From positions 1-64,000 of the forward strand of contig NZ_JAGGMZ010000001.1 in assembly GCF_017875735.1 (NCBI RefSeq): DNA of 64,000 nt, given 5' to 3'. Origin of the DNA: Arthrobacter sp. CAN_C5. GTDB lineage: Bacteria; Actinomycetota; Actinomycetes; Actinomycetales; Micrococcaceae. How positions within the stretch are numbered: the first letter of the stretch is position 1; every line of letters begins with the position of its first letter. The notes below the pieces were generated by a model. That model ran no database searches. It saw only the letters and a program-made list of their open reading frames with translations, and was not told where the DNA came from. Position numbers and translations under genes: made by a program. Below, one piece after another: positions 38,950 to 48,332 of this stretch.

Positions 38950-38987
38950 AAAGGAGCCGCCACCCCTCGCGGTGTGACGGCTCCTTT
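38950..38987 (-). terminator. Terminator after trxA
   Basis: AAAGGAGCCG and CGGCTCCTTT form a 10-bp stem with inner pairing (CCACC/GGTG), 21 bases after the trxA stop on the minus strand. It has the A/T pattern of a terminator readable on both strands. Confidence 0.8.
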
Positions 38988-39008
38988 GAATCTGGCCCAG
39001 AAGGTGCC

Positions 39009-39332
39009 CTATTTGATAAAGGCTTCGAATTCTTGCTCGAGAACAGCCTTGGGCTTGGCGCCGATTGATTGCGCGGCTACCACGCCATCCTTGAAGACAT
39101 AGACCGCCGGAATGGAGGTGATTCCATATTTGGCAGCGGTTGCCGGGTTGTCATCAACGTTCAGTTTCACAACGTCAACCTTTTCCGCGTGTTCTCCAGC
39201 AATTTCGTCGAGAATAGGCGAAAGTTTGCGGCAGGGACCACACCATTCAGCCCAGAAATCCACCAACACGGGCTTGGTTGACTTCAGGACGTCGGCTTCA
39301 AACGATGCATCAGTTACTTCTCTGGCGGTCAT
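39009..39332 (-). CDS. trxA: Thioredoxin
   Basis: A 107-residue thioredoxin with DFWAEWCGPCRKLSPILDEIA (redox Cys31 and Cys34) and the cis-Pro loop GITSIPAVYVFKDG. It reduces protein disulphides, taking electrons from TrxB, encoded just upstream. ATG 39332 follows AAGGAGAAGAACT; an earlier in-frame start at 39455 would run into trxB and is rejected. Confidence 0.97.
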   Translation of the reverse strand: MTAREVTDASFEADVLKSTKPVLVDFWAEWCGPCRKLSPILDEIAGEHAEKVDVVKLNVDDNPATAAKYGITSIPAVYVFKDGVVAAQSIGAKPKAVLEQEFEAFIK

Positions 39333-39357
39333 AGTTCTTCTCCTTGGGTGTTGCCGG

Positions 39358-40398
39358 TCAGGCGGGGTTTTCGGATACGTGCTCAGCAGGTGGGGTGGGC
39401 ACTTCGGCAGCGGTGTCGACCGAGTCACCAAGATCAGCAAGGTAATGCTCCACATCGATGGCGGCCACGCAGCCGGACCCTGACGCGGTTATTGCCTGAC
39501 GGTAGGTCGGGTCGATGACATCTCCGGCCGCGAATACGCCTGGGATGGATGTCTTCGACGTACGTCCCTGAACGGCAATGGTGCCTTCCGACGTGAGGTC
39601 CAAAAGGTCCTTGACCAGATCCACCCGAGGGTCGTTGCCAATGGCAACAAATACTCCGGTGACAGGCAGCTGTTGGCTGGAGTCGTCAACGGTGCTGGCG
39701 AGCCGGAGCCCTGTGACCTTAGAGTCTCCGTCAATCCCTACTACCTCGGAGTTCCAGATGAACCGGATCTTCTCGTGGGTCAGGGCACGGTCCTGCATGA
39801 TCTTGGAAGCCCGGAGGGTATCGCGACGGTGAACAACAGTCACCGAGCGGGCAAACTTGGTGAGGAAGAGAGCTTCCTCCATCGCTGAGTCCCCACCGCC
39901 GATCACCGCAATATCCTGGTCCTTGAAGAAGAACCCGTCGCACGTGGCGCACCAACTTACGCCATGGCCGGATAGCCGCTTTTCATCTTCCAGGCCCAAC
40001 TCGCGGTACTCGGAACCGGTTGAGACGATGATGGAACGGGCGAGATAGGTCTCTCCGGTGCCGATCGTGACCTGCTTGACGTTGCCGGATAAGTCGAGTT
40101 TAGTCACGTCCTCAAAAAGAATTTCCGTACCAAAACGAACAGCCTGTTTTTCGAACTGCTCCATCAGGTCAGGACCCATGACCCCCTCAGGGAACCCTGG
40201 ATAATTCTCTACATCGGTGGTGTTCATCAATTCACCGCCGGCCTTCACCGAACTGGCAATCATCAATGGGGCCAGATTGGCCCTGGCGGTGTAGACCGCA
40301 GCGGTATAGCCTGCTGGGCCAGAGCCGACGATGATGACGTCGTGAATCTTCTGTGTGTCGCTGCTGGTAGTTCCGGACACGCCGGTATGAGTACTCAC
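39358..40398 (-). CDS. trxB: Thioredoxin reductase
   Basis: A 346-residue low-molecular-weight TrxR: FAD-binding VIIVGSGPAGYTAAVYTARA near 21-40, the redox motif WCATC (Cys150, Cys153), NADPH-binding VIGGGDSAMEEALFLTKFA, and the C-terminal FAD loop GVFAAGDVIDPTYRQAITASGSG. It uses NADPH to reduce TrxA. GTG 40398 follows AAGGAAGG by 12 bases, a longish spacing. trxA follows 25 bases after its stop, so they form one unit. Confidence 0.95.
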   Translation of the reverse strand: MSTHTGVSGTTSSDTQKIHDVIIVGSGPAGYTAAVYTARANLAPLMIASSVKAGGELMNTTDVENYPGFPEGVMGPDLMEQFEKQAVRFGTEILFEDVTKLDLSGNVKQVTIGTGETYLARSIIVSTGSEYRELGLEDEKRLSGHGVSWCATCDGFFFKDQDIAVIGGGDSAMEEALFLTKFARSVTVVHRRDTLRASKIMQDRALTHEKIRFIWNSEVVGIDGDSKVTGLRLASTVDDSSQQLPVTGVFVAIGNDPRVDLVKDLLDLTSEGTIAVQGRTSKTSIPGVFAAGDVIDPTYRQAITASGSGCVAAIDVEHYLADLGDSVDTAAEVPTPPAEHVSENPA

Positions 40399-40451
40399 GG
40401 GTTAAATGAACCTTCCTTTGTTGACACCACCACGGAAGCCGGGGGCTCGAC

Positions 40452-40478
40452 GAGGCGGTTATTGATAAGAACCGCCTC
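40452..40478 (-). other. Perfect 9-bp hairpin between the pseudokinase gene and trxB
   Basis: GAGGCGGTT and AACCGCCTC around a nine-base AT-rich loop, 54 bases after the upstream stop. It has no T run. Terminator or attenuator ahead of trxB is possible. Confidence 0.45.
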
Positions 40479-40531
40479 AAGGACCAGCTTATTCCGTTAC
40501 GGGTCCGCTTCGGTCAACTCAGGAGGAAGGG

Positions 40532-42070
40532 TCAGGAAGCGCTGATCTCAGCGATGCGTACGCCCCAGGGGAAGACCGCCTGCACATTCGTCAGGCGCGG
40601 CAACTGGGTGAGGTTGACGATGATGTACTGGGCTGTGGCTGGTTCGCCATCGGCTCCGGGAGGAACCGGTATGTTAATGGTGGGTCCAGTGAATGAGCTT
40701 TGGGCAATCTGGTCAGCGCCCTCGAGCGTTGGTTCGTCATTCAAAAGCACGGTGAAACTACCGCCAGACCCGTTCAGCTGTTCAATTTGGATCTGATTGA
40801 TCGTGGATTCCTCTTCGAGTTCGACAACCAGCGCCATGTTCTGCGCCAGGCCACCGAATGTCTCGTTAGCGAAGACAAGACTGCCCCAGAAACTTCCGGG
40901 GTTGCCGTCAATGATCTGCGGGAGGTCCGCATCGCTTTCCGCGTTCAGCTCTGCGTTATCGGGGACCAGACGGGTCACAGCCGTGGGTACTGGGGCGACC
41001 GGTTCAACAGTTGGTTCGGCGGTCTCCTCACTTTCCTCGGTGGGGGTCGCAGTTCCCTCTTCGGTTGGCTCTTCCTCTGCCTGCGTGGTGCTGGTCCCAG
41101 GACCTGCCGCCGGATCAGTGCCAAAGTTGCCGGTTAGCTGGTTGGCAGCCAGAGCCACCACCGTAACCAGAATGATGGCCAACACCACACCCACCAGTAC
41201 CCGGGTGTACTTGGGATTGTTCCCGCGATCGTCGTCGTCATCGTCAAGGTCGTCGTTGTTGTCTCCGGAGCCCGAGCCCGCGCCGGCCGTGGCCGCCGCT
41301 GCCGGGAAGTGGGATGCAGAACGGCCCGGGGCTTCGCTTGCCACGTCATCATCGGACTCGTAGTCGCCGTCTTCCCACAGTGAAACCTTTGGCTGACCCT
41401 GACCTGTCGCCCTGCCCGGATCGGTAACCTGGGGCGCCGACGAGGGAGGAGGTGGCACCTTAGGCCCGGAAGAGGGCGGGGTGGATTGCGGCTGTCCCGC
41501 ATCGCTTGCGCCTGCAACCGCTGCGCCCCCTGCTACAGCCGTAGCGTCTGTGGCTGCCGAATTCCTGCCGAACTTGGGGAGACGGGCTTTCGGAAGGCGG
41601 GATTTACGGGGGGCACGGGGTTCTTCGTCGTCGTACAGGTAATCGTCGTCGTCGTCGTACGTTTCAGGCTCGGTGGACCGGGGACCCCCGAAAATCTCGG
41701 ACCCGAGAGTGTCAGTGAAGAACGGTTCAATGAATGGTTCGTCCTCACTGGGTACGGCCTCGTCCTGCGGCACCACCAGATCCAGGAGGTCGGCTGCTGC
41801 CGCCCGGTTGGTTACAAGGTAGGTGCTCTCGTCCGTAACGCCGAGGTCCAGGACCTGGATGTTGCCCGCGCGTTCACCGGTGGCCACTTCCCGCGCTGTG
41901 GCGGCGATCTGGTCCGCGTTGGAAGGCGAAGCCACCAGGATGCTGACGGGCCGGTTCAGGACCTGGTCCATGCCGTCCAGCACCAGATCCCGGTCAGCAG
42001 AAGCCAGTACGTAGGCGGTGACCTTGTAGCGGCCTCCCAATACTGAACCGACGTCTACTGGTTGTGGCAC
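40532..42070 (-). CDS. Degenerate MviN-type pseudokinase N-lobe with a jelly-roll ectodomain
   Basis: A 512-residue protein next to murJ. Residues about 8-100 look like a Ser/Thr-kinase N-lobe (VLGGRYKVTAYVLASADRDL, then LDGMDQVLNRPVSILVA, then DLGVTDESTYLV), but the glycine loop is gone and the VAIK Lys is replaced; no C-lobe follows. An acidic Pro/Ser linker, a membrane helix near 288-310 (YTRVLVGVVLAIILVTVVALAAN) and a Thr/Glu-rich stretch lead to a galactose-binding/F5-8-like domain (about 375-510, IIDGNPGSFWGSLVF, IQIEQLNGSGGSFTVLL). Mycobacterial MviN fuses MurJ, pseudokinase, helix and such an ectodomain; here the parts are split and the kinase is reduced. Good ribosome site (GGGAGGAACAC-GTG). 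Confidence 0.75.
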   Translation of the reverse strand: MPQPVDVGSVLGGRYKVTAYVLASADRDLVLDGMDQVLNRPVSILVASPSNADQIAATAREVATGERAGNIQVLDLGVTDESTYLVTNRAAAADLLDLVVPQDEAVPSEDEPFIEPFFTDTLGSEIFGGPRSTEPETYDDDDDYLYDDEEPRAPRKSRLPKARLPKFGRNSAATDATAVAGGAAVAGASDAGQPQSTPPSSGPKVPPPPSSAPQVTDPGRATGQGQPKVSLWEDGDYESDDDVASEAPGRSASHFPAAAATAGAGSGSGDNNDDLDDDDDDRGNNPKYTRVLVGVVLAIILVTVVALAANQLTGNFGTDPAAGPGTSTTQAEEEPTEEGTATPTEESEETAEPTVEPVAPVPTAVTRLVPDNAELNAESDADLPQIIDGNPGSFWGSLVFANETFGGLAQNMALVVELEEESTINQIQIEQLNGSGGSFTVLLNDEPTLEGADQIAQSSFTGPTINIPVPPGADGEPATAQYIIVNLTQLPRLTNVQAVFPWGVRIAEISAS

Positions 42071-42215
42071 GTGTTCCTCCCGCGGAATGGCTGGATTATA
42101 GGCGCTGGTCAGGATCTCCCGGCCGGCACGACGATGAAGTGCTGATGATTCCTCCCAATGCTACCGGTCAGCACCGTTGATACCCCGGTAATCCGCGGGT
42201 ACGCCGGGGCTGGGT

Positions 42216-43994
42216 TCATTGGGTACGGCGAAACCTGGCCAGCAGTGGACCCAGGAAGTCCTTCAATTCCTCGATGTGAAGCACCTTGAGCATGAGCAGG
42301 TAGATTGCGGCCATGAGGGTCCCGCAGACGGCGAGAACGATCAACGCGGCTGGCGCTGACTGCCAGACGAACCCGTCCAGCTCGTAGCCGCCAAAGAGCC
42401 ACAACCCAGCCGACCCCCCGGCGGCAGCGACGATTCCGGCAAGAGTCAGCCGCACGTGGATGTCATAGACGTGCCCGGCACCGTAGGAGCCGATCTTGCG
42501 GACGAGGAACATGTGACTGACGACGACGGCAATCACGTTGCCCAGGGTGAAGCTCGCAGCCAGGGCGGGAACGATGTACTCGGGTGACAACGTTCCGGAA
42601 AGGAGGGCCAGCCCGACGCCGACGACGGAGAGAATGAGCTGGATGCGCAGCGGCGTGACCGCGTCCTCGGCTGCATAGAACACGCGGTTCAGGAAGAAAT
42701 TGGCGCTCAGGAACGGTGCGCCAATCGCGAGTAGGGAGATCAGCAGCGCATTCAGGGCACCGTCCGGGCGGATCCCGCCCGAGAACAGCATGCCCAGGGG
42801 TATCGCCAGAGCCAGGAGCACTGAGGCACCGAAGACGGTTGCCACCCCCATGATGCGCAGACCGCGGGAGAGGGTTTCCTTGATCAGGGCGAGGTCGTTG
42901 TTGCTGTGGGCGGCTGCCAGCTGGTTGAACATGACGGTGGCGATCGACAGGGCGATCACCGAGTGCGGCAGGACGTAGACGAGGGTGCCTATGTCCAGGT
43001 TGAACGGGCCGGCGATCTGCTGGGGTGGAACGCGGGCCAGGTAGTCCGGGCGGGCCTCGGCAGCGATCGATGCCACCCGGATGTTGACCAGGTACAGTCC
43101 GTTGCCCACCAGCATGGTGATGATGGTGATGGAGGCCAGCTTGCCGGTACGGCCCAGCCCCACTCCACGCCAGCCGAAGGTAGGTTTCAGGCCGAGGCCA
43201 AGTTTCTTCAGGGGCCAGAACAGGACTAGCGCCTGGATGACGATGCCCAGGGTGGTTCCACCCGCCAGCAGCAGCGTCTGGGAGGACGTCCACGACTCAG
43301 GGGTGTGGGTGCTTTCCAGCTGGGAGCCCATCAGCACGATAAACGCCACCAAGGCGGCAATCGAGACGATGTTATTTGCGACCGGGGCCCACATGTACGG
43401 GCCGAAGGACCCGTTGGCGTTTAGGACCTGACCGATGATTGCGTACAGTCCGTAAAAGAAGATCTGGGGGAGACACCAGTAGGCAAAGACGGTTGTCAGC
43501 GCGAGTCGCTCACCGGAAAAGTCAGTGACCAGGTTGGCGATCAGTGGCGCCGCCAGCGTCACCAACACCGTCAGGACCAACAGCACAATGAACGCGAGGG
43601 TGATCAGACGACTGATGAAGTCGGCTCCCCGATCCGGGTTGCTGGTGGCCCTGATGATCTGCGGCACCAGGACGGCGTTGAAGACGCCGCCAGCCACCAT
43701 CAGATAGATAAAGTTCGGGAGGCCGTTGGCGATCGAAAACGCGTCAACCACCCCACCGGAGGCCCCGAGCGCCGTCGCGAGCAAAGCCACCCGGACAAGG
43801 CCGAGCACCCGCGATACCAGGGTGCCCGCAGCCATGATCGCGCTGGAGCGCGCCGTGGTGTCCGGGGCGCCGACGGGTGCGGGACGGTCAGCGGTGTCTG
43901 AGGTCCGTGTTGCAGGGTCGGCGGGTTGATCCGTGCGGCTGGGCAAGATCCCAGAATCCTGGACGGGAAGGGAGGCTGTATTTGAGTCCGACAT
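42216..43994 (-). CDS. murJ: Lipid II flippase MurJ (MviN)
   Basis: A 592-residue polytopic protein of the MOP superfamily with about 14 membrane helices after a hydrophilic N-terminal ~50 residues. Family features: AAGTLVSRVLGLVRVALLATALGA, ANGLPNFIYLMVAGGVFNAVLVPQIIR, the helix-lined conserved Arg residues, and FYAAEDAVTPLRIQL. It flips lipid II to the outside for RodA/PbpA and the divisome. It lacks the C-terminal pseudokinase seen in mycobacterial MviN; the following gene (146 bases downstream) supplies a reduced version. Confidence 0.93.
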   Translation of the reverse strand: MSDSNTASLPVQDSGILPSRTDQPADPATRTSDTADRPAPVGAPDTTARSSAIMAAGTLVSRVLGLVRVALLATALGASGGVVDAFSIANGLPNFIYLMVAGGVFNAVLVPQIIRATSNPDRGADFISRLITLAFIVLLVLTVLVTLAAPLIANLVTDFSGERLALTTVFAYWCLPQIFFYGLYAIIGQVLNANGSFGPYMWAPVANNIVSIAALVAFIVLMGSQLESTHTPESWTSSQTLLLAGGTTLGIVIQALVLFWPLKKLGLGLKPTFGWRGVGLGRTGKLASITIITMLVGNGLYLVNIRVASIAAEARPDYLARVPPQQIAGPFNLDIGTLVYVLPHSVIALSIATVMFNQLAAAHSNNDLALIKETLSRGLRIMGVATVFGASVLLALAIPLGMLFSGGIRPDGALNALLISLLAIGAPFLSANFFLNRVFYAAEDAVTPLRIQLILSVVGVGLALLSGTLSPEYIVPALAASFTLGNVIAVVVSHMFLVRKIGSYGAGHVYDIHVRLTLAGIVAAAGGSAGLWLFGGYELDGFVWQSAPAALIVLAVCGTLMAAIYLLMLKVLHIEELKDFLGPLLARFRRTQ

Positions 43995-44115
43995 CGTTGT
44001 CTATAGTCTCACCACTGAGACGGTGTAGATAATTGCGGCGTCACTCACCGCCGTGGCGAATTCCCGTTGTTGCCAACCGTAGTCACCCCGGCTGCGGTGA
44101 CCGTTGAGGCTTCGG

Positions 44116-44646
44116 TCAGAGGTAGTCCGGCAGGACTTCCCGGGCGAGGTCAGCGATACGGCGCTCATTGGGGAAGGAAAGCTTCTTGCCCAGGTCGGCC
44201 AGCGGTACCCAGGCAACGTCTACTGCCTCATGATCGGGGTCGTTCTCGATGGTCAGCCTGCCACCCGTGGCAACGAGGAGGTAATGGTGGACGGTCTTGT
44301 GGACGCGATGGCCGCTGACCGTAAACCAGTAGTCGATGCTTCCGAGGGCCTTGAGGATCCGGCCCTGGATGCCGGTTTCCTCTTCGATTTCCCGAACCGC
44401 TGCCTCCGAGTTGTTCTCCCTGCCCTCGGGATGTCCCTTGGGGAGGCACCATTCAAGGCGACCCCCTCGGTTCAGCCGGGCGATGATCGCGACGTTCAGG
44501 TGCTCGTCGGAGGTGTCAACCACGATTCCGCCCGCAGAAACCTCCTCGACGGTGGGGAGAGACTGGTGGACCTGTGGCGCGCCAGCACTGCCCATTGACA
44601 CTGTCAACGGGGTCCGCTTTGGTGCGCTCGGAACAGGACGGTCCAT
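44116..44646 (-). CDS. Nudix hydrolase
   Basis: A 176-residue protein. The Nudix box is complete, near residues 71-93: GHPEGRENNSEAAVREIEEE then TGI, matching G-x5-E-x7-REUxEExGU. It would hydrolyse a nucleoside diphosphate linked to another group; the true substrate is unknown. I chose ATG 44646 because TAGAGT lies seven bases before it, giving a leaderless mRNA; the longer open frame from 44733 would overlap the divergent gene's promoter. Divergent from the CCA-type gene, a common actinobacterial pairing. Confidence 0.85.
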   Translation of the reverse strand: MDRPVPSAPKRTPLTVSMGSAGAPQVHQSLPTVEEVSAGGIVVDTSDEHLNVAIIARLNRGGRLEWCLPKGHPEGRENNSEAAVREIEEETGIQGRILKALGSIDYWFTVSGHRVHKTVHHYLLVATGGRLTIENDPDHEAVDVAWVPLADLGKKLSFPNERRIADLAREVLPDYL

Positions 44647-44795
44647 GCAGTCCACTCTAACGATCTTTCCCTCCGGCCGATGACGATCCACGGCCACTGC
44701 CCTCCTTTTGGGCCCGTTCCCGCGTGTCGTCACTGCTGGTCACCCCAGATCCCCATAGTGGAATTTTCCGTGTCATCTGGCACCCTTAAAGCACT

Positions 44796-46235
44796 ATGGT
44801 GCACCTGCTGGACAACTCAACCCTTACCGCCCCCCTCCCACCGGTCGTTACCGAATTGGGACAGCTGTTTGCCGCCGCGGGACATGAACTGTCGCTGGTC
44901 GGCGGCCCGGTACGCGACCTCTTCCTGGGCAGGACTTCCCCGGACCTCGATTTCACTTCCAATGCCACCCCGGACCAGACGCTGGACGTGATTCGTCGGT
45001 GGGCGGATTCGTACTGGGAGATTGGCCGGGACTTCGGCACCATCGGGCTCCGCAAGGGCGGCTTCATGATCGAGGTGACCACGTACCGGGCGGAGGCCTA
45101 CGACCCTGCCTCACGCAAGCCGGTAGTGGCCTTCGGCGACACCCTTGAGGATGACCTGCTCCGCCGGGATTTCACGATCAACGCCATGGCGCTGCGCTTG
45201 CCTTCGCTGGAACTCGTCGATCCGTATGGCGGTGTCAGGGACCTACGGGCGGGGGTGTTGCGCACCCCCGGGGCGCCGTCGTCGTCGTTCTCGGATGACC
45301 CGCTTCGGATGATGCGGGCCGCACGCTTCGCATCCCAGCTGGGTATCACCGTTTCCAGCGAGGTCTCCGACGCCATGGCGGCAATGGCCAGCCGGATCAC
45401 CATTATTTCTGCTGAACGGGTACGGGACGAGCTGACGAAGCTCATTATTGGTGACGCGCCGCAGCGAGGCATCGACCTGATGGTGGAGACCGGCCTGGCG
45501 GACTTTGTGCTGCCGGAGGTGTCGGCGTTGCGGCTGGAAATCGATGAGCACCACCGGCACAAGGATGTCTATCAACATTCCCTGACCGTGCTGGAGCAGG
45601 CCTGCCGGCTCGAAACCGGGGCGGAAGGGCCAGTCCCCGGCCCGGACTTCGTGCTGCGCTTCGCAGCGCTCATGCACGACGTCGGCAAGCCCGCCACCCG
45701 CAAATTTGAGCCGTCCGGGGCGGTGAGTTTTCGGCACCACGACATGGTCGGATCGAAGCTCACCGCGAAGCGGATGAAGGCACTGCGGTTCGACAATGAT
45801 TCAATCAAGGCGGTTTCACGGCTGGTGGAGTTGCATATGCGGTTCTACGGCTATGGGGAAGCCGGGTGGTCGGACTCCGCGGTCCGCCGATACGTCAACG
45901 ACGCGGGAGGCCTGCTGGAGCGCCTACATCGGTTGACCCGTTCTGACGTCACCACCCGCAACCAGCGCAAGGCGGAACGCCTGGCCTTCGCCTACGATGA
46001 TCTTGAGGCCCGGATCGCAGCTCTTGCCGAACAGGAAGAGCTGGAATCTATCCGGCCTGACCTGGACGGGGCGCAGATTATGGAGCTGCTGGAAATCACA
46101 CCTGGGCCCGTGGTGGGCAGGGCCTACCGGTTCCTTCTAGAAGAACGAATGGAACACGGCCCGCAGTCGCCTCACGAAGCGGAGATGAAGCTTCGCGCCT
46201 GGTGGGAAACGCAACCCGAGTCGGTGACCCCATGA
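44796..46235 (+). CDS. pcnA: CCA tRNA nucleotidyltransferase / poly(A) polymerase family
   Basis: A 479-residue class II nucleotidyltransferase. The catalytic head has LVGGPVRDLFLGRTSPDLDFTSNATP (DxD near 52), RRDFTINAMALRLP and DDPLRMMRAARFASQLG. An HD domain follows (KDVYQHSLTVLE, ALMHDVGKPATR) near 250-350, so it has HD-type phosphohydrolase activity by family. It adds or repairs CCA ends; the tRNAs here encode no CCA, so such an enzyme is needed. The phosphatase gene overlaps its stop by 4 bases. Confidence 0.93.
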   Translation: MVHLLDNSTLTAPLPPVVTELGQLFAAAGHELSLVGGPVRDLFLGRTSPDLDFTSNATPDQTLDVIRRWADSYWEIGRDFGTIGLRKGGFMIEVTTYRAEAYDPASRKPVVAFGDTLEDDLLRRDFTINAMALRLPSLELVDPYGGVRDLRAGVLRTPGAPSSSFSDDPLRMMRAARFASQLGITVSSEVSDAMAAMASRITIISAERVRDELTKLIIGDAPQRGIDLMVETGLADFVLPEVSALRLEIDEHHRHKDVYQHSLTVLEQACRLETGAEGPVPGPDFVLRFAALMHDVGKPATRKFEPSGAVSFRHHDMVGSKLTAKRMKALRFDNDSIKAVSRLVELHMRFYGYGEAGWSDSAVRRYVNDAGGLLERLHRLTRSDVTTRNQRKAERLAFAYDDLEARIAALAEQEELESIRPDLDGAQIMELLEITPGPVVGRAYRFLLEERMEHGPQSPHEAEMKLRAWWETQPESVTP

Positions 46236-46879
46236 GCCTGTCCGGCGCTGCCTCACCCGACCTGACGCCAGCCGGCACTCCGCTGCCGCACCTGTGGTTA
46301 CTCCGGCACGGCGAGACCGAGTGGTCGAGGGACGGAAACTACACCGGACTCACCGACCTCCCGTTGACTGCCAACGGGGAACGACAGGCCGTGGAGTCGG
46401 CCCGGCACCTCGCAGGAATTCAGTTTGACGCCGTGTTTTCATCCCCGTTGCAGCGGGCGGTGCGGACCGCGCACCTGGCGGGCTACAACAATCCCCAGAT
46501 CCTGCCCTATGCGCACGAATGGGATTACGGCGACAACGAGGGCCGCAGCAGCTCCCTGGTCCGCGCTGAGAACCCCGGATACCTGATCTGGAACGACGGG
46601 GTGCCCAACGGTGAAAGCCTTGCCCAGGTAGCCGGTCGAGCCGACCGGGTGGTCTCCCTGGTGCAGGCCGGCTGCGGCACGCCCGCCGATCAGGACCCTT
46701 CGGCGTCACCGGCACGTAACGTGTTGCTGGTTGCCCACGGGCACTTCCTGCGGGTGGTCGCCGCGCGCTGGCTGGAGATGAGTCCAGCCGAAGGGCGCAG
46801 GTTTGTGCTGGGCACCGCAGCGGTCTGCGCGCTCGGCTGGGACAAACGGACGCCCGCGATCGTGCACTGGAATCTTTGA
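46232..46879 (+). CDS. Histidine phosphatase (phosphoglycerate mutase superfamily)
   Basis: About 215 residues. LWLLRHGETEWSRDGNYTGLTDLPLTANG is the RHG motif with the catalytic His; ADAVFSSPLQRAV-like FDAVFSSPLQRAVRTA and VLLVAHGHFLRVVAARWL complete the pocket. It is a cytoplasmic phosphatase, substrate unknown. ATG 46232 overlaps the stop of the previous gene (ATGA), so an upstream in-frame start at 46202 was rejected. Confidence 0.9.
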   Translation: MSLSGAASPDLTPAGTPLPHLWLLRHGETEWSRDGNYTGLTDLPLTANGERQAVESARHLAGIQFDAVFSSPLQRAVRTAHLAGYNNPQILPYAHEWDYGDNEGRSSSLVRAENPGYLIWNDGVPNGESLAQVAGRADRVVSLVQAGCGTPADQDPSASPARNVLLVAHGHFLRVVAARWLEMSPAEGRRFVLGTAAVCALGWDKRTPAIVHWNL

Positions 46880-46892
46880 CGACCCAAATCAG

Positions 46893-48047
46893 TTACCCGG
46901 CGGGCTTCCGGTGCCGCCGTCCATAGGTGACACTGCGCAGCAGCGCCTCCAGAGGGCCAGCGTTGAACCTCGACAGCCAGAGCCTACTCAGGACCAGCTG
47001 GGCAGCGAACAGGGCGACGACGACCCCCAGCACCGATGCGGGCGGGAGGGCGTTGGTCAGGCCCAGTCCGAGCCCGGTGAAGAGCAACGCCAGGACGAGC
47101 GACTGCCCGACATAGTTTGTCAGCGCCATGCGACCCGTGGGAGCGAGCATTTTGAGGACAGTCCCGCCAAGCCGTGAGCGGAACAACAGCAGGACCAGGC
47201 ATACATAGCCGGCGGTTTGTAGAGGAGCAGTGAGGGTGGTCAGCCCGGTTGCAAGCACTGAGAAGCGGTCCCGGTCCGCGTAGTACAGCAGGTAGGCCTG
47301 GCTTCCCGCCGCGAGCAAGCCAATGGGGAGGCAGATGATCGCGGTGCGGCGGAGCACTGAGCTCTCCACGCGCCGCTCCAGCACACCGCCGCGTGCGGCG
47401 GCCATGCCCAGCAGGAACATCGAGAGGGCAAGCGGGCCCTGGAAGAAGAGCACCGACGGCAGGACCACCAGGTAGCTCTCAAGGTTCGCTGCCACCGCCG
47501 CGCCTGGCCCAGCGGTCAAGGCTGCCACGTCAGGTGCGGGTAGCACGCCCTCCTCAAACGGGGCATTGACGGCGGCAACAATAACTCCGACCACGATGAG
47601 CAGGGTCCCCATGGCCGCGGTGATACCCACCGCGGCGAGGACTGCGGCACGCTGGCCAATGCTCCGGAGTCCGAGCAGGATCAGCCCGATGACAGCGTAG
47701 GTGAGCAGTATGTCGCCGAAGTACAGCAGCATCCCGTGCGCGAGGCCGAGGATCGCGAGGCCGGTCAGCCGACGCAGCGTGCGGGGTACCGGAGATACGT
47801 TCGCCCGGTAAGCGGCCCGCTCCTGGAGGTGGAAGCTGTAGCCGAAGAGGAACGAAAACAGGATGTAGAACTTCCCCTCGAACAACGTCGTCGCAACGAA
47901 GCGTACTCCGACATCCGTCGCCGAGGAGTGATCGGGACTGATCCTGCCGGAGAAGGTCCACGGGTCAGCGAAGAACCAGATATTTACGGCAAGGATGCCG
48001 AGAAGGGCAAACGCACGAAGCCCATCAAGCTCACGAAGCCGCTCCAC
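46893..48047 (-). CDS. DUF418 membrane protein
   Basis: A 384-residue polytopic protein with eight to ten membrane helices. The N-terminus MERLRELDGLRAFALLGILAVNIWFFADPW and EGKFYILFSFLFGYSFHLQ match the DUF418/acyltransferase-like family, and the C-terminal DUF418 part has LAPTGRMALTNYVGQSLVLALLFTGLGLG. Function is unknown; related proteins cap or acylate surface polymers. GTG 48047 follows GGGGAAGCGGTC. It converges on the histidine phosphatase gene, 13 bp apart. Confidence 0.88.
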   Translation of the reverse strand: MERLRELDGLRAFALLGILAVNIWFFADPWTFSGRISPDHSSATDVGVRFVATTLFEGKFYILFSFLFGYSFHLQERAAYRANVSPVPRTLRRLTGLAILGLAHGMLLYFGDILLTYAVIGLILLGLRSIGQRAAVLAAVGITAAMGTLLIVVGVIVAAVNAPFEEGVLPAPDVAALTAGPGAAVAANLESYLVVLPSVLFFQGPLALSMFLLGMAAARGGVLERRVESSVLRRTAIICLPIGLLAAGSQAYLLYYADRDRFSVLATGLTTLTAPLQTAGYVCLVLLLFRSRLGGTVLKMLAPTGRMALTNYVGQSLVLALLFTGLGLGLTNALPPASVLGVVVALFAAQLVLSRLWLSRFNAGPLEALLRSVTYGRRHRKPAG

Positions 48048-48332
48048 GACCGCTTCCCCATTCCACAGTTCCCGTTGCCTGCAGTCGCAGGTTTACTCAG
48101 CGTAACCCGTTGTGTTGGGGAGCCGCTGAAGTGGGAAAGACCGACGGGAAGTTCGGCACCAGGCAAATTTTTTATTATTCGTGGCCGAAAAGGCTAGCCG
48201 GTAGTGCGCAGCGTGGGGTAGCTTTGGGATGTGCCATTGGGAGTTCTCAATCCGATCAGCAGATTTGCTGGTCGTTTGATGAATTCGGGCACTGTTTCTA
48301 TTGGCGCACTACACGAAAGGGAGGTGGGAACT
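48048..48332. other. Intergenic stretch upstream of the small ORF at 48333
   Basis: No assured gene. A hairpin (CAGCA-GATT-TGCTG) lies at 48255-48268. A TAGCTT hexamer at 48219-48224 ends six bases before a GTG at 48231 that is in frame with the small ORF at 48333, so a leaderless 56-residue product from 48231 is possible. Confidence 0.4.

Noticed and set aside
39009-39455. Longer trxA frame beginning at 39455
   Set aside because: The extension lies within trxB and has no ribosome site, while ATG 39332 follows AAGGAG.
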